13,441 nucleotides of DNA from CAYTGG01 sp964581415 (GCA_964581415.1 CAZOOJ010000014.1:1-13441), one strand, 5' to 3'. Numbered from the stretch's first letter, positions 1 through 5,430 are shown. Notes: generated from the letters alone by a model not told the origin. Numbers and translations are program-made.

Positions 1-60
1 ATTTTGCATCGCAAACAATAGCTGTTGTTAATAATGAACTGGATAGAAGAGAAATTTGAT
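1..60 (+). repeat. Junction element copy 0, 5'-truncated by window edge
   Basis: The window opens inside what looks like the 3' half of the junction element found in six other places. A short hairpin TTTGC-atc-GCAAA is followed by AGCTGTTG, comparable with CTGCTGTTG in the copy at 13361-13370. The GTT at 24-26 would be the left end of the peptidase E unit. Only the 3' part is visible, so this copy is assigned by position and weak similarity. Confidence 0.45.
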
Positions 61-97
61 TTTTAGTGCAATGTTGGCGAAGGGAAAAAATCAAAGT
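54..97 (+). repeat. Left-arm hairpin module, copy 1
   Basis: A hairpin with stem TTTGATTTTT paired with AAAAATCAAA and a loop reading AGTGCAATGTTGGCGAAGGG. A second copy at 2326-2364 has stem TTGAGTTTT/AAAACTCAA and loop AGTGCAACGTCCCGAAGGG. The loop is nearly constant. The stem differs by a compensating T-A to G-C change, so the structure itself appears to be conserved. It lies just inside the GTT end of the unit, as in the copy at 2326. Confidence 0.7.
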
Positions 98-183
98 TAA
101 ATTTAAAGTCCGTCTATCAAGCGAACAAAGTGAAGCCATCAAGACACAGAATCAAAGGGCATTTTCTCTTTTTTAGGCGCCAT

Positions 184-795
184 TTATTCAATAATTATTA
201 CTTCACCATCTCGTAAAGTCTTGAAAGGAATATTGTTTTTCTTACAAAATTCAACTTCTTTATCAATATCAGTAGATTCAGGATGATCTGACTTGTAATG
301 TGGCAAGATGATATAGTTTAAAATTCCTAAACCATCCCAAATGACTTCTTTTGATTCTTCATAAGGCATAATGTCTGGTTTATCAACTTGTTGAAGGGCT
401 TTGAGACTTGGAGCAAGAATACAAATTCCTGCGCTATATCCACCATAGAGAAAATCATCTCTATCAATATTTTTGATGATTTCGTCAAAGCCAGAAATCT
501 TCATTGCTTGACGCAAAACAAAAGTATTTCCTCCACGAATCCAAACGCCACCAAGACTATCAATCTTTTTCTTCAGCTCTTCCTTTTTGCCAAAATAGTC
601 TTTGAGGTCAAGCATTTCAACATCAATACCTAAATCAGACAAGTCCTTCATGTTTTTCTCTTTACTTTCTTGTCTGGCTTTTGGCTCAACGTAATCTAAG
701 GAATTTGGGATGAATCCTATTTTCTTGTCATGAGCTAATTCTTTTAGCTTCTCAGTTTCTTTTCCTATTTTGTAAGATGATAAGTAAAATTTCAT
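184..795 (-). CDS. pepE: Peptidase E-like S51 family protein
   Basis: A 203-residue protein of the peptidase E (MEROPS S51) family, cytosolic serine peptidases with a class I glutamine-amidotransferase-like fold; E. coli PepE cleaves Asp-X dipeptides. The nucleophile motif GYSAG is at 119-123 (Ser121), the family motif GGNTF at 88-92, and the presumed catalytic His166 lies in ILPHY. Length is close to the roughly 230 residues of bacterial PepE, with no signal peptide or membrane segment. The start is supported by a candidate TATA box about 28 nt upstream. The gene is alone inside its own inverted-repeat arms. Substrate specificity cannot be read from sequence; Asp-dipeptidase activity is a family inference, and other S51-like proteins are only generic amidotransferase-fold hydrolases. 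Confidence 0.85.
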   Translation of the reverse strand: MKFYLSSYKIGKETEKLKELAHDKKIGFIPNSLDYVEPKARQESKEKNMKDLSDLGIDVEMLDLKDYFGKKEELKKKIDSLGGVWIRGGNTFVLRQAMKISGFDEIIKNIDRDDFLYGGYSAGICILAPSLKALQQVDKPDIMPYEESKEVIWDGLGILNYIILPHYKSDHPESTDIDKEVEFCKKNNIPFKTLRDGEVIIIE

Positions 796-818
796 AATGA
801 ATAAGTTAGAAACGGTGA

Positions 819-827
819 CTTTATTAG
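819..827 (-). promoter_or_regulatory. Probable TATA box of the peptidase E-like gene
   Basis: On the minus strand the sequence reads CTAATAAAG, centred about 28 nt before the ATG at 795. The spacing is as for the clearer TATA boxes in this window, although the match is weaker. It would give an almost leaderless transcript. Confidence 0.45.
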
Positions 828-893
828 ATTTACGGAATGGCGCCAGTTTTGAGAAATTGCCCTCTTTAATTTTAGGACTTTAAATTTATTTCC

Positions 894-936
894 TTGAACA
901 TCGGGCTTAAGGGAAGTTGCGACCGTAGGGAGCAAG
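894..936 (+). repeat. Junction element copy 1, 3'-truncated
   Basis: TTGAACATCGGGCTTAA at 894-910 is identical to 2227-2243 (17 bases). It is followed by GGGAAG and a first hairpin closed by TTGC (917-920) and GCAA (932-935). The TTTGRGY linker, second hairpin and CTTGTTA end seen in other copies are absent. The GNAT unit's left arm begins immediately at 937, so this copy seems to have lost its second half. Confidence 0.75.
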
Positions 937-957
937 TAATCTTTTTGGGTCGTTACT

Positions 958-1527
958 TTATTTTTTTTTATATTCTGATTTTAATTTTGAAAAAACCAAC
1001 GTGTTACGAAAATCATTAAAATGTTCACTAAAAGCATCTTCCCTAAATTTTCCTTCATATTTATAATCACATTTCTTGGCCACTCCGAGAGAAGCTTCAT
1101 TTCTTTCATCACATTTTATTTGTATTCTATTTAATTTTAATTTTTCAAAAGCTTCTTTCTCTAAAATTTTTAATGCTTCTGTCATATATCCCTTTCTAGT
1201 GTGGGAAGAAGATAGCCAATAACCAATTTCGGCAGATTTCTTTTTTTCGTGAATATCAAAAATAGAAATATTTCCAATGTATTCATTATTGACAAAGAGA
1301 CCATATTCAACTTTCTTCCCTTTTTCTGTTTCTTCCTCTTTATCAAACAAATATTTTAGGCTATCTTCCACTTTTAGAGTTAATTTAGGCCAAGGAAACC
1401 AATGTTCGAGATGCTTACGATTTTCGCCTATTACTTTGAACATCGATTCAGCCATTTTCAAAGTTGGCTTTGTTCTTTTCAAAATTAATCTTTTGCCTTT
1501 AAGTTGGTTTTTGAATTTTAATGTCAT
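958..1527 (-). CDS. GNAT N-acetyltransferase, RimJ/RimL type
   Basis: A 189-residue GCN5-related acetyltransferase of the RimJ/RimL branch, which transfers acetyl from acetyl-CoA to an amine such as a protein N-terminus. The N-terminal strand GKRLILKR (11-18) is typical of the branch. Motif A runs from AEIGYWL (99-105) through the acetyl-CoA-binding turn HTRKGYMTEA (109-118). Motif B is in DERNEASLGVAKKCDY (140-155), matching the usual N-x-x-S-x-x-V-x-x-K pattern. Length fits the family (about 170-190). A TATA-like box centred 26 nt upstream supports the start and a leaderless message. The acceptor substrate is unknown: ribosomal proteins L12 or S5 are targets of bacterial RimL/RimJ, but antibiotics or other amines are possible. 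Confidence 0.85.
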   Translation of the reverse strand: MTLKFKNQLKGKRLILKRTKPTLKMAESMFKVIGENRKHLEHWFPWPKLTLKVEDSLKYLFDKEEETEKGKKVEYGLFVNNEYIGNISIFDIHEKKKSAEIGYWLSSSHTRKGYMTEALKILEKEAFEKLKLNRIQIKCDERNEASLGVAKKCDYKYEGKFREDAFSEHFNDFRNTLVFSKLKSEYKKK

Positions 1528-1548
1528 AAATTAATAAGATTTATCAGA

Positions 1549-1557
1549 ATATAAAAA
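1549..1557 (-). promoter_or_regulatory. TATA box of the GNAT gene
   Basis: The minus strand reads TTTTTTATATT, centred about 26 nt before the ATG at 1527. This is the usual archaeal distance for a transcript that starts at or next to the start codon. Confidence 0.6.
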
Positions 1558-1590
1558 ATTTGTGTTTAAGACCCAAAAAGATTATTTCAT

Positions 1591-1668
1591 ATAACCTCGC
1601 AATTAAGAGAAGTTCGCGAAGCGAATTTGAGTAAAATCCTGCAAGGATTTTCCTCATAATCCTTGTTA
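1591..1668 (+). repeat. Junction element copy 2 (complete)
   Basis: The clearest short copy. ATAAC is followed by ATTAAGAG (1602-1609), which pairs with CTCATAAT (1653-1660) with one mismatch. Inside is hairpin 1, TTCGC-GAA-GCGAA (1613-1625), then the linker TTTGAGT (1626-1632), then hairpin 2, AAAATCC-TGCAA-GGATTTT (1633-1651). The copy closes with ATCCTTGTTA (1659-1668), identical to 5155-5164. The whole folds as an outer stem with two inner hairpins. The same plan with different stem bases is seen in the copies at 2227, 3936 and 13240. Confidence 0.85.
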
Positions 1669-1751
1669 GACGACCCGACGACTGAAAGGAGGAGAGCGCA
1701 GCGTGGTCATAGTGGAGCGAAGCGGAACGAAGAAGTTGAAAAAGTGCGCCG

Positions 1752-2165
1752 TTAGAATAAATTAGCTATGTCTTTATAGACTTCTGGAAAATTGCCCTCT
1801 TTATAGCCTGTTTCAGGCCATGTATCCAATCCATCATCTTTGTATCTTGGTATCAGATGGATATGAAAATGAAAACAAGATTGCTGAGCAACTTTGCCAC
1901 TAGCATAAAGAATGTTAATTCCCTCAGCATTATATTTTTCTTTTAGCTTTTGCGAAATAATTTTGACAGCATCTATAATGCAATGTAATTCCTCTTTTGG
2001 AATATCATATATATCAGCATAATGTTTTTTAGGAATTACTAGCATATGACCTTTGGCAATTATTCTGTCTTTCAAGGGAGCAAAAGCTAAAACGTTTTCA
2101 TTTTCATAGATTTTATTTGAGGGCAATTTTCCTGCAATAATTTTACAAAAGCTACATTCAGTCAT
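1752..2165 (-). CDS. HIT family hydrolase (HINT-like)
   Basis: A 137-residue histidine-triad protein. The triad motif HFHIHLI is at 99-105, within CFHFHIHLIPR; His103 would be the nucleophile that takes the nucleotidyl group. The N-terminal Cys4-x-x-Cys7 pair plus downstream His residues suggests the zinc site found in many prokaryotic HIT proteins. Family members hydrolyse AMP-lysine, other phosphoramidates or dinucleoside polyphosphates in the cytosol. Length matches the family (110-150). A TATA box about 27 nt upstream supports the start. The reading frame contains an exact 14-bp inverted repeat (1786-1799 with 2119-2132), which is unusual within a gene this short. Fhit-type dinucleotide hydrolase activity remains possible. 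Confidence 0.9.
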   Translation of the reverse strand: MTECSFCKIIAGKLPSNKIYENENVLAFAPLKDRIIAKGHMLVIPKKHYADIYDIPKEELHCIIDAVKIISQKLKEKYNAEGINILYASGKVAQQSCFHFHIHLIPRYKDDGLDTWPETGYKEGNFPEVYKDIANLF

Positions 2166-2187
2166 AGTATTGATAATTTATTCAGAT

Positions 2188-2196
2188 CTAATAAAG
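2188..2196 (-). promoter_or_regulatory. Probable TATA box of the HIT gene
   Basis: CCTTTATTAG on the minus strand is centred about 27 nt before the ATG at 2165. It lies between the gene and its right inverted-repeat arm, so the promoter is inside the unit. Confidence 0.5.
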
Positions 2197-2226
2197 GTAT
2201 CGATAAGGCGCACTTTTTCAATTACG

Positions 2227-2310
2227 TTGAACATCGGGCTTAAACGAAGTCGCCGAAGGCGATTTGGGTGGAAAAATCTGCAAGATTTTGGAACCGTTAA
2301 ATTCCTGTTA
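2227..2310 (+). repeat. Junction element copy 3 (complete)
   Basis: Begins TTGAACATCGGGCTTAA, identical to 894-910. An outer stem can form between TTAAACG (2240-2246, one bulged A) and CGTTAA (2295-2300). Hairpin 1 is TCGCC-GAA-GGCGA (2250-2262), the linker is TTTGGGT (2263-2269) and hairpin 2 is AAAATC-TGCAA-GATTTT (2273-2289). The copy ends TTCCTGTTA with GTT at 2307-2309. Compared with copy 2 the loops and linker are kept while both stems have changed on both sides. Confidence 0.85.
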
Positions 2311-2325
2311 TATTCTCCCGTTAGG

Positions 2326-2364
2326 GATTGAGTTTTAGTGCAACGTCCCGAAGGGAAAACTCAA
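2326..2364 (+). repeat. Left-arm hairpin module, copy 2
   Basis: Stem TTGAGTTTT/AAAACTCAA around the loop AGTGCAACGTCCCGAAGGG, which itself can form CCC-GAA-GGG. It corresponds to the module at 54-97 and shares AGTGCAACGT with 3998-4007 in the hydrolase unit's left arm (AGTGCAACGT there too). It sits 17 nt after the GTT end of its junction element. Confidence 0.7.
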
Positions 2365-2390
2365 AGTCGTCGTGTCTATAGTTTTTTTGG

Positions 2391-2456
2391 GGTTGCCGCC
2401 GCCTTTTTTGCTTTTTTTCTTTTTAAGAAAGAAAATGAAATAATCTTTTTTGGTTG
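2391..2456 (+). repeat. Direct repeat upstream of plus-strand operon (copy a)
   Basis: A GC-rich run (GCCGCCGCC), a T-rich tract, a small TTTCTT/AAGAAA hairpin, then GAAAATGAAATAATCTT. The same order occurs at 5301-5358: GCGCGC, T-tract, TTTCTTTTTTT/AAAAAAAGAAA hairpin, GAAAATAGAAATAATCTT. Both lie just upstream of a plus-strand gene with a TATA box. At 5344 the GAAATAATC word is part of that unit's inverted arm, so this is probably the left arm of the 2526-3992 unit, whose right arm has been lost. The 360-bp gene-free stretch 2166-2525 consists of the HIT unit's promoter and right arm, junction copy 3, the hairpin module, this repeat and the TATA box at 2496. Confidence 0.6.
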
Positions 2457-2495
2457 AGGGAATTTGATTTTTAGTAGTAACTCTTAAATAGTAAA

Positions 2496-2505
2496 ACTTA
2501 TAAGT
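2496..2505 (+). promoter_or_regulatory. Palindromic TATA box for the 2526 operon
   Basis: ACTTATAAGT is a perfect palindrome centred 25.5 nt before the ATG at 2526. This is the same distance as for the TATA boxes at 5402-5409 and 11818-11825. A further TTAAATA at 2484-2490 is about 39 nt upstream and is the less likely box. Transcription would start at about the start codon. Confidence 0.65.
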
Positions 2506-2525
2506 GATGAAAAGTTTCTTTAAAT

Positions 2526-3389
2526 ATGGAACAAATAAATATAGAGTCTGCAAGAGTTTTAGGGCAAATTTGCGGCAGTCAAGAAACTATTCGAAAGATA
2601 CTTGAAGATGATTTTACTTATCATTATCTTCCTGAAGCAAAAATAGATTATTCTGAAAGAAAACAAGATATATTTGTAGAAGAAACACAAAATAATGATT
2701 CATTAAAAATGGATTATCCCAGAATTATTATTCCCCGCACCAAAGACCATCGAGGATTAGTTTCGGCTTGCGATTACCTTTTAGAAAGAGCACGTCAAGA
2801 AAAATCTAAAGTGTATTCTTTAAATTCTTCATCTGTCCAAGAAGATGGAAACTCCATTATCTTCTATGGGGGTGCAACTAACCTCGGAAAAACTAGCTCT
2901 GCTCTGGAACTTGCGATTAATGGATTTAAATTATTTTCTGATGAAAAAACACTTTTAGATTTAGGAAATCAGACTCTTTATGGCGGTTCAAGAAGTATTG
3001 CTTTAAGGAAAAAAATTCTTCAAAAGAAGGTAGATTCTTCAAAAGAATTTAAAGAATTTTCGGGAACTTCGTGTAATCACCCTAATATCAGTATGCTTAT
3101 TCTTCCACATTTAGATCATGGACTTGAAAATCCAATTACATATCAATTAGATTCGATGGATGCATTCTGGCATTTGAATAAGGAAATTGCAAGAAGGATA
3201 AGAGGAGATACAAAATTCTATGGAGATTATAAATATGCACTTCAATCTTTAGATAATGAAGATTTATCTAATCAAAGAATTAAACTTATAAAATCGTTAA
3301 CTGAAACTGTTCCAACACATTATTTCCAAGGGGATCTAAAACAGTTAACTGATTTTGTAAAAGAAAGATTTAATAAATCACAAAAGTAA
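2526..3389 (+). CDS. HPr-kinase-like P-loop protein (paralog 1)
   Basis: A 287-residue protein with a clear Walker A motif, GATNLGKT, at 116-123. It is preceded by a hydrophobic strand (SIIFYG) and followed by a short helix and LFSDE (136-140), where the acidic pair falls at the place of the catalytic Asp region of HPr kinase/PEP-carboxykinase-fold proteins. The surrounding pattern G-x-T-N-x-G-K-[ST] recurs in the gene at 8389-9180. The N-terminal 100 residues are not recognised. The C-terminal part (about 200-287) is helical and charged. Family members phosphorylate serine in a protein partner or a small molecule; the substrate here is unknown. The gene leads a plus-strand operon with the Nudix gene 8 nt downstream. 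Identification as HprK-like rests on motif layout, so a different P-loop ATPase is possible. Confidence 0.6.
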   Translation: MEQINIESARVLGQICGSQETIRKILEDDFTYHYLPEAKIDYSERKQDIFVEETQNNDSLKMDYPRIIIPRTKDHRGLVSACDYLLERARQEKSKVYSLNSSSVQEDGNSIIFYGGATNLGKTSSALELAINGFKLFSDEKTLLDLGNQTLYGGSRSIALRKKILQKKVDSSKEFKEFSGTSCNHPNISMLILPHLDHGLENPITYQLDSMDAFWHLNKEIARRIRGDTKFYGDYKYALQSLDNEDLSNQRIKLIKSLTETVPTHYFQGDLKQLTDFVKERFNKSQK

Positions 3390-3397
3390 TTTTTAAT

Positions 3398-3862
3398 ATG
3401 GCGGAAAAAATAGGAATAAGACCTGCAACAATAACACTTTATGGAGATAAAATTTTGCTAGTTAAATCACAATATAATGGAAAAGAATTTTTTCTTTTTC
3501 CTGGAGGAGGATTGGATTTTGGAGAGACTTTAGAAGAAGGGGCAATTAGAGAGACAGTTGAAGAAACAGGAATTAAAGTAAAAATAAAGGAACTGATTCA
3601 TATAAATGAATATATTTACAAAGAAAATTGGAATAAAAGATCTATAACTGCTTTTTTCTTAGCAAAATGTGCAGAGGAGGATGAGATAAATCCTCAAACA
3701 ACAGATGGAGGAAAAATAAAAGAAGCTGTTTGGGTGGAAATTAAAAAATTGGAAGAATTAGATATAAGACCTAAGATTCTAATTAAAGGCATTAAAAATT
3801 ATTTTGAAAAAGGAAAATTCTTAATCCCAATTTATAGTGTAGATTATAAAAATGAAAAATAA
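3398..3862 (+). CDS. Nudix hydrolase
   Basis: A 154-residue single-domain Nudix protein. The Nudix box G-x5-E-x7-R-E-U-x-E-E-x-G-U runs from Gly37 to Ile59, with Glu43, Arg51, Glu52, Glu55 and Glu56 all present to bind Mg2+. Only Thr53 departs from the usual hydrophobic residue. These enzymes hydrolyse a nucleoside diphosphate linked to another group, such as nucleotide sugars, ADP-ribose or oxidised nucleotides. The gene starts 8 nt after the HPr-kinase-like gene, so the two are probably co-transcribed. Its 3' end overlaps, out of frame, the start of a glycosyltransferase remnant. Context with a glycosyltransferase suggests a nucleotide-sugar substrate, but this is inference. Confidence 0.9.
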   Translation: MAEKIGIRPATITLYGDKILLVKSQYNGKEFFLFPGGGLDFGETLEEGAIRETVEETGIKVKIKELIHINEYIYKENWNKRSITAFFLAKCAEEDEINPQTTDGGKIKEAVWVEIKKLEELDIRPKILIKGIKNYFEKGKFLIPIYSVDYKNEK

Positions 3863-3992
3863 ATTATTTTTCGCTGTTCCTGTTTATAATGAAGAGAAAA
3901 ATTTTCAGAGCTGGCGAGCGACCTCGAAAAATCAATTTGGGAATTTTCAGCAGGAAAATTCCTCTTTATCCCTTGTTAAATCCGCCGACTAA
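3852..3992 (+). pseudogene. Truncated family 2 glycosyltransferase 5' remnant
   Basis: An ATG overlapping the Nudix stop region opens a 46-codon frame that reads MKNKLFFAVPVYNEEKNF. FAVPVYNEE is the diagnostic first beta strand and nucleotide-binding start of GT2 (GT-A fold) glycosyltransferases. After about codon 18 the translation turns into junction-element DNA (CGAGCGACCTCG..., then TTTGGG at 3936) and stops at 3990-3992. At least 200 codons of the enzyme are missing. The 11-bp overlap with the Nudix gene shows it was the third gene of this operon. The breakpoint lies near 3905-3915. The short product could not be active. The alternative, a chance match, is unlikely given the motif's position and the typical operon overlap. 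Confidence 0.75.
3914..3984 (+). repeat. Junction element copy 4, 5'-truncated
   Basis: The linker TTTGGG (3936-3941) overlaps hairpin 2, GGAATTTTC-AGCAG-GAAAATTCC (3940-3962, 9 bp). CTCTTTATCCCTTGTTA follows, with GTT at 3975-3977. Hairpin 1 may be CGAG-cgac-CTCG at 3915-3926. The AACATCG...ATTAAGAG half is missing, replaced by the broken glycosyltransferase gene. One deletion therefore probably removed the gene's 3' part, the unit's right arm and the element's 5' half. Confidence 0.75.
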
Positions 3993-4082
3993 CGAAGTGA
4001 GGAGAGTGCAACGTGCCCGAGCGGAATGAAATGGAGCGAAGGAGTAGCGATTGTTACTTTAAGGATGGGAAAGGCAGTGCGT

Positions 4083-4919
4083 TTATAATTCCAGTTCCAT
4101 TCCATCATAAGAAATAGACATATTTTTAGGAAGCAATTTTTGAAGTTCTTCGTGTGATTTTTCTGTCAAATGAGAAATACTATGAAAAATTACTTTTTTA
4201 GCATTCAATCCATTAACAAAATCAAGAATTTGTTTCCCATGTAAATGATCTGGGTCAGATTTTAAATTATTTTGCTCTGGTTTGTCTGGAAAAGATTCCT
4301 CAAAAAGATAAGTTCCATCAGCAATAACAATATCTAAATCTTTGACAAGTTCTAAAGATTTATTTGGCAATTTATAATAATCAGCGAGATAAACTGCTTT
4401 TTTACCATTTTTCTCTAAAAGAAAACCATAAGCATTATCTAATTCGTTTTCTTTTGTATCGTTATCTCGCCCACTCATATGATAAATTGGTATTGGAGTA
4501 ATTTTTATGCCAAATAAATCGAATTTTTCAAATGGTTTGACCACAATTACATCTTTGGGAATATGTCCAAAACTTTGGTCAAGCCATTCTTTTGTCTTCT
4601 GGGAGCAAAATAATTTTGGTTTTTGTCCTAAAACAAATTCTATCCAAGCATGAAGTTCTAGTAAGCCATACATATGATCAAAATGCCAGTGGCTTATTAT
4701 GAAATTACTAATATTGGGTAAATTAAATTTTGTGGATTGAATGCGAATGTCAGGACTTATTTCTATCAAAAATTGCCCTTCTTCTGTTTCAACTGAAATT
4801 TGCGGTCGTGTTCTATTATTTTTTGAATCTGGTTTTTTTGCTGATTCGCAAATTTTACATTTACAGAATGGAACTGGAATTCCTTCCCATGCACCAGAAC
4901 CTAAAATTTTTAACTTCAT
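4083..4919 (-). CDS. PhnP-like metallo-beta-lactamase-fold hydrolase
   Basis: A 278-residue protein with the metallo-beta-lactamase fold. The N-terminal LGSGAWEGIPVPFCKCKIC (6-24) has the GxxxGIP turn and the Cys19/Cys21/Cys24 zinc knuckle typical of the PhnP/PqqB branch. The di-metal motif HWHFDH is at 77-82, with His147, Asp180 and a C-terminal HSISH (246-250) as further ligands. PhnP opens the cyclic phosphate of phosphoribosyl 1,2-cyclic phosphate in phosphonate breakdown. No other phosphonate gene is nearby, so another phosphodiester or cyclic-phosphate substrate is as likely. Length is close to the roughly 250 residues of PhnP. The gene stands alone inside its inverted-repeat arms, with its own TATA box, and the protein should be cytosolic. 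Confidence 0.8.
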   Translation of the reverse strand: MKLKILGSGAWEGIPVPFCKCKICESAKKPDSKNNRTRPQISVETEEGQFLIEISPDIRIQSTKFNLPNISNFIISHWHFDHMYGLLELHAWIEFVLGQKPKLFCSQKTKEWLDQSFGHIPKDVIVVKPFEKFDLFGIKITPIPIYHMSGRDNDTKENELDNAYGFLLEKNGKKAVYLADYYKLPNKSLELVKDLDIVIADGTYLFEESFPDKPEQNNLKSDPDHLHGKQILDFVNGLNAKKVIFHSISHLTEKSHEELQKLLPKNMSISYDGMELEL

Positions 4920-4937
4920 AATTTTATAAAATTTCAG

Positions 4938-4950
4938 ATATTTATTAAAT
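4938..4950 (-). promoter_or_regulatory. TATA box of the metallo-hydrolase gene
   Basis: The minus strand reads TTTAATAAATAT, centred about 26 nt before the ATG at 4919, inside the right arm of the unit. Confidence 0.6.
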
Positions 4951-5005
4951 TATCGTTAAGCACTGCCTTTTGGGCGGGTTTCTCAATTGCAATCGCTATT
5001 GGATT

Positions 5006-5164
5006 TAACATCGCGATTTAGAGACTTTTAATTTATTGAAAGCACGAGTGGAATGAAGACGAAGTCGAAATGACCTCGTGAGTTTTTTGTGTAGCAAAAA
5101 ATTTTCCTGAAGTGAAACGGAAGGCGTAGCGGAATGCAATGGAGCGGAGTTTAAATCCTTGTTA
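5006..5164 (+). repeat. Junction element copy 5 (expanded)
   Basis: Starts TAACATCGCGATT (5006-5018), identical to 13240-13252, and ends ATCCTTGTTA (5155-5164), identical to 1659-1668. At about 160 bp it is twice the usual length. Inside are the stem CACGAG (5043-5048)/CTCGTG (5075-5080), which encloses GAC-GAA-GTC, and the hairpin TTTTTTG-TGTAG-CAAAAAA (about 5083-5101). ATTTA (5016-5020) can pair with TAAAT near 5152-5156. The CACGAG...CTCGTGAGTTTT segment recurs at 13391-13425. The 511-bp stretch 4920-5430 holds only this element, the arms of both neighbouring units and two promoters. Confidence 0.75.
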
Positions 5165-5300
5165 TGTCTGTAGGAGTTTACGAAGACCAAGAGATAGTTG
5201 CAAACGGTTTTTGTGGAACGAAGTGGAGCAAAAAATCTCGCAGAGTTGAGTTTGAGTTTTATTCTATTGATTACTGCGAAGCAGACTAACTTGCAGGGCA

Positions 5301-5358
5301 CGCGCGCTTTTTTTGTTTCTTTTTTTCCTAAAAAAAGAAAATAGAAATAATCTTGGGG
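5301..5358 (+). repeat. Direct repeat upstream of plus-strand operon (copy b)
   Basis: Counterpart of 2391-2456. A GCGCGC run is followed by a T-tract and the perfect hairpin TTTCTTTTTTT-CCT-AAAAAAAGAAA (11 bp), then GAAAATAGAAATAATCTT. The T-rich hairpin could act as a terminator or barrier in front of the promoter at 5402. Confidence 0.6.
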
Positions 5359-5401
5359 TGCAGACTCGCTTTTGCTTTTTTTAAAAAATTTTTTAAAAAC
5401 A

Positions 5402-5409
5402 TATAAATA
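5402..5409 (+). promoter_or_regulatory. TATA box of the TylF-like gene
   Basis: TATAAATA centred 25.5 nt before the ATG at 5431, a strong archaeal TATA box. There is no Shine-Dalgarno motif before the start, so translation is probably leaderless. Confidence 0.75.
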
Positions 5410-5430
5410 GATTCGCTTCTAAATATATTT

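Larger units (their letters stand above)
98..888. repeat. Inverted-repeat arms bracketing the peptidase E unit
   Basis: Three nested inverted matches surround the gene. TAAATTTAAAGTCC at 98-111 pairs with 875-888 (14/14). GGGCATTTTCTC at 157-168 pairs with 851-862 (11/12). GGCGCCAT at 176-183 pairs with 837-844 (8/8). Order is mirrored on both sides. The left arm has about 30 extra bases (112-150) that the right arm lacks. None of these arm sequences is shared with the neighbouring GNAT unit. Confidence 0.8.
937..1584. repeat. Inverted-repeat arms bracketing the GNAT unit
   Basis: TAATCTTTTTGGGTC at 937-951 is the exact reverse complement of 1570-1584 (15/15). The right arm continues with GATTATTTC, whose complement GAAATAATC also occurs in the left arms of two other units (2437-2445 and 5344-5352). 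The unit's left arm lacks the GC-rich extra module seen after GTT in other units, consistent with the truncated junction next to it. Confidence 0.85.
1665..2232. repeat. Inverted-repeat arms bracketing the HIT unit
   Basis: TTGAAAAAGTGCGCC at 1736-1750 is the exact reverse complement of 2207-2221 (15/15). The outer ends GTTAGACG (1665-1672) and CGTTGAAC (2225-2232) pair at 6 of 8 positions and coincide with the GTT and AAC of the flanking junction elements. The left arm alone carries a GC-rich insert (about 1673-1733, ...GGAGGAGAGCGCAGCG...) related to 3984-4043 in the hydrolase unit. Confidence 0.85.
3975..5009. repeat. Inverted-repeat arms bracketing the metallo-hydrolase unit
   Basis: Three exact nested pairs. 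GTTAAATCC (3975-3983) pairs with GGATTTAAC (5001-5009), TAGCGATTG (4045-4053) with CAATCGCTA (4990-4998), and AAAGGCAGTGC (4070-4080) with GCACTGCCTTT (4960-4970). The outer pair coincides with the GTT of copy 4 and the AAC of copy 5. The first two blocks are 61 nt apart on the left but 2 nt apart on the right, because the left arm contains a GC-rich module (3984-4044). This is the best-preserved example of the arrangement. Confidence 0.9.

Noticed and set aside
2335..2553. 72-codon open frame on the minus strand
   Set aside because: It crosses the T-rich leader and the promoter of the 2526 gene; low-complexity Lys/Phe translation.
5005..5301. 98-codon open frame on the minus strand
   Set aside because: It lies entirely in junction-element and arm DNA, is rich in Ser/Arg/Leu unlike the real genes here, and has no known motif or promoter.
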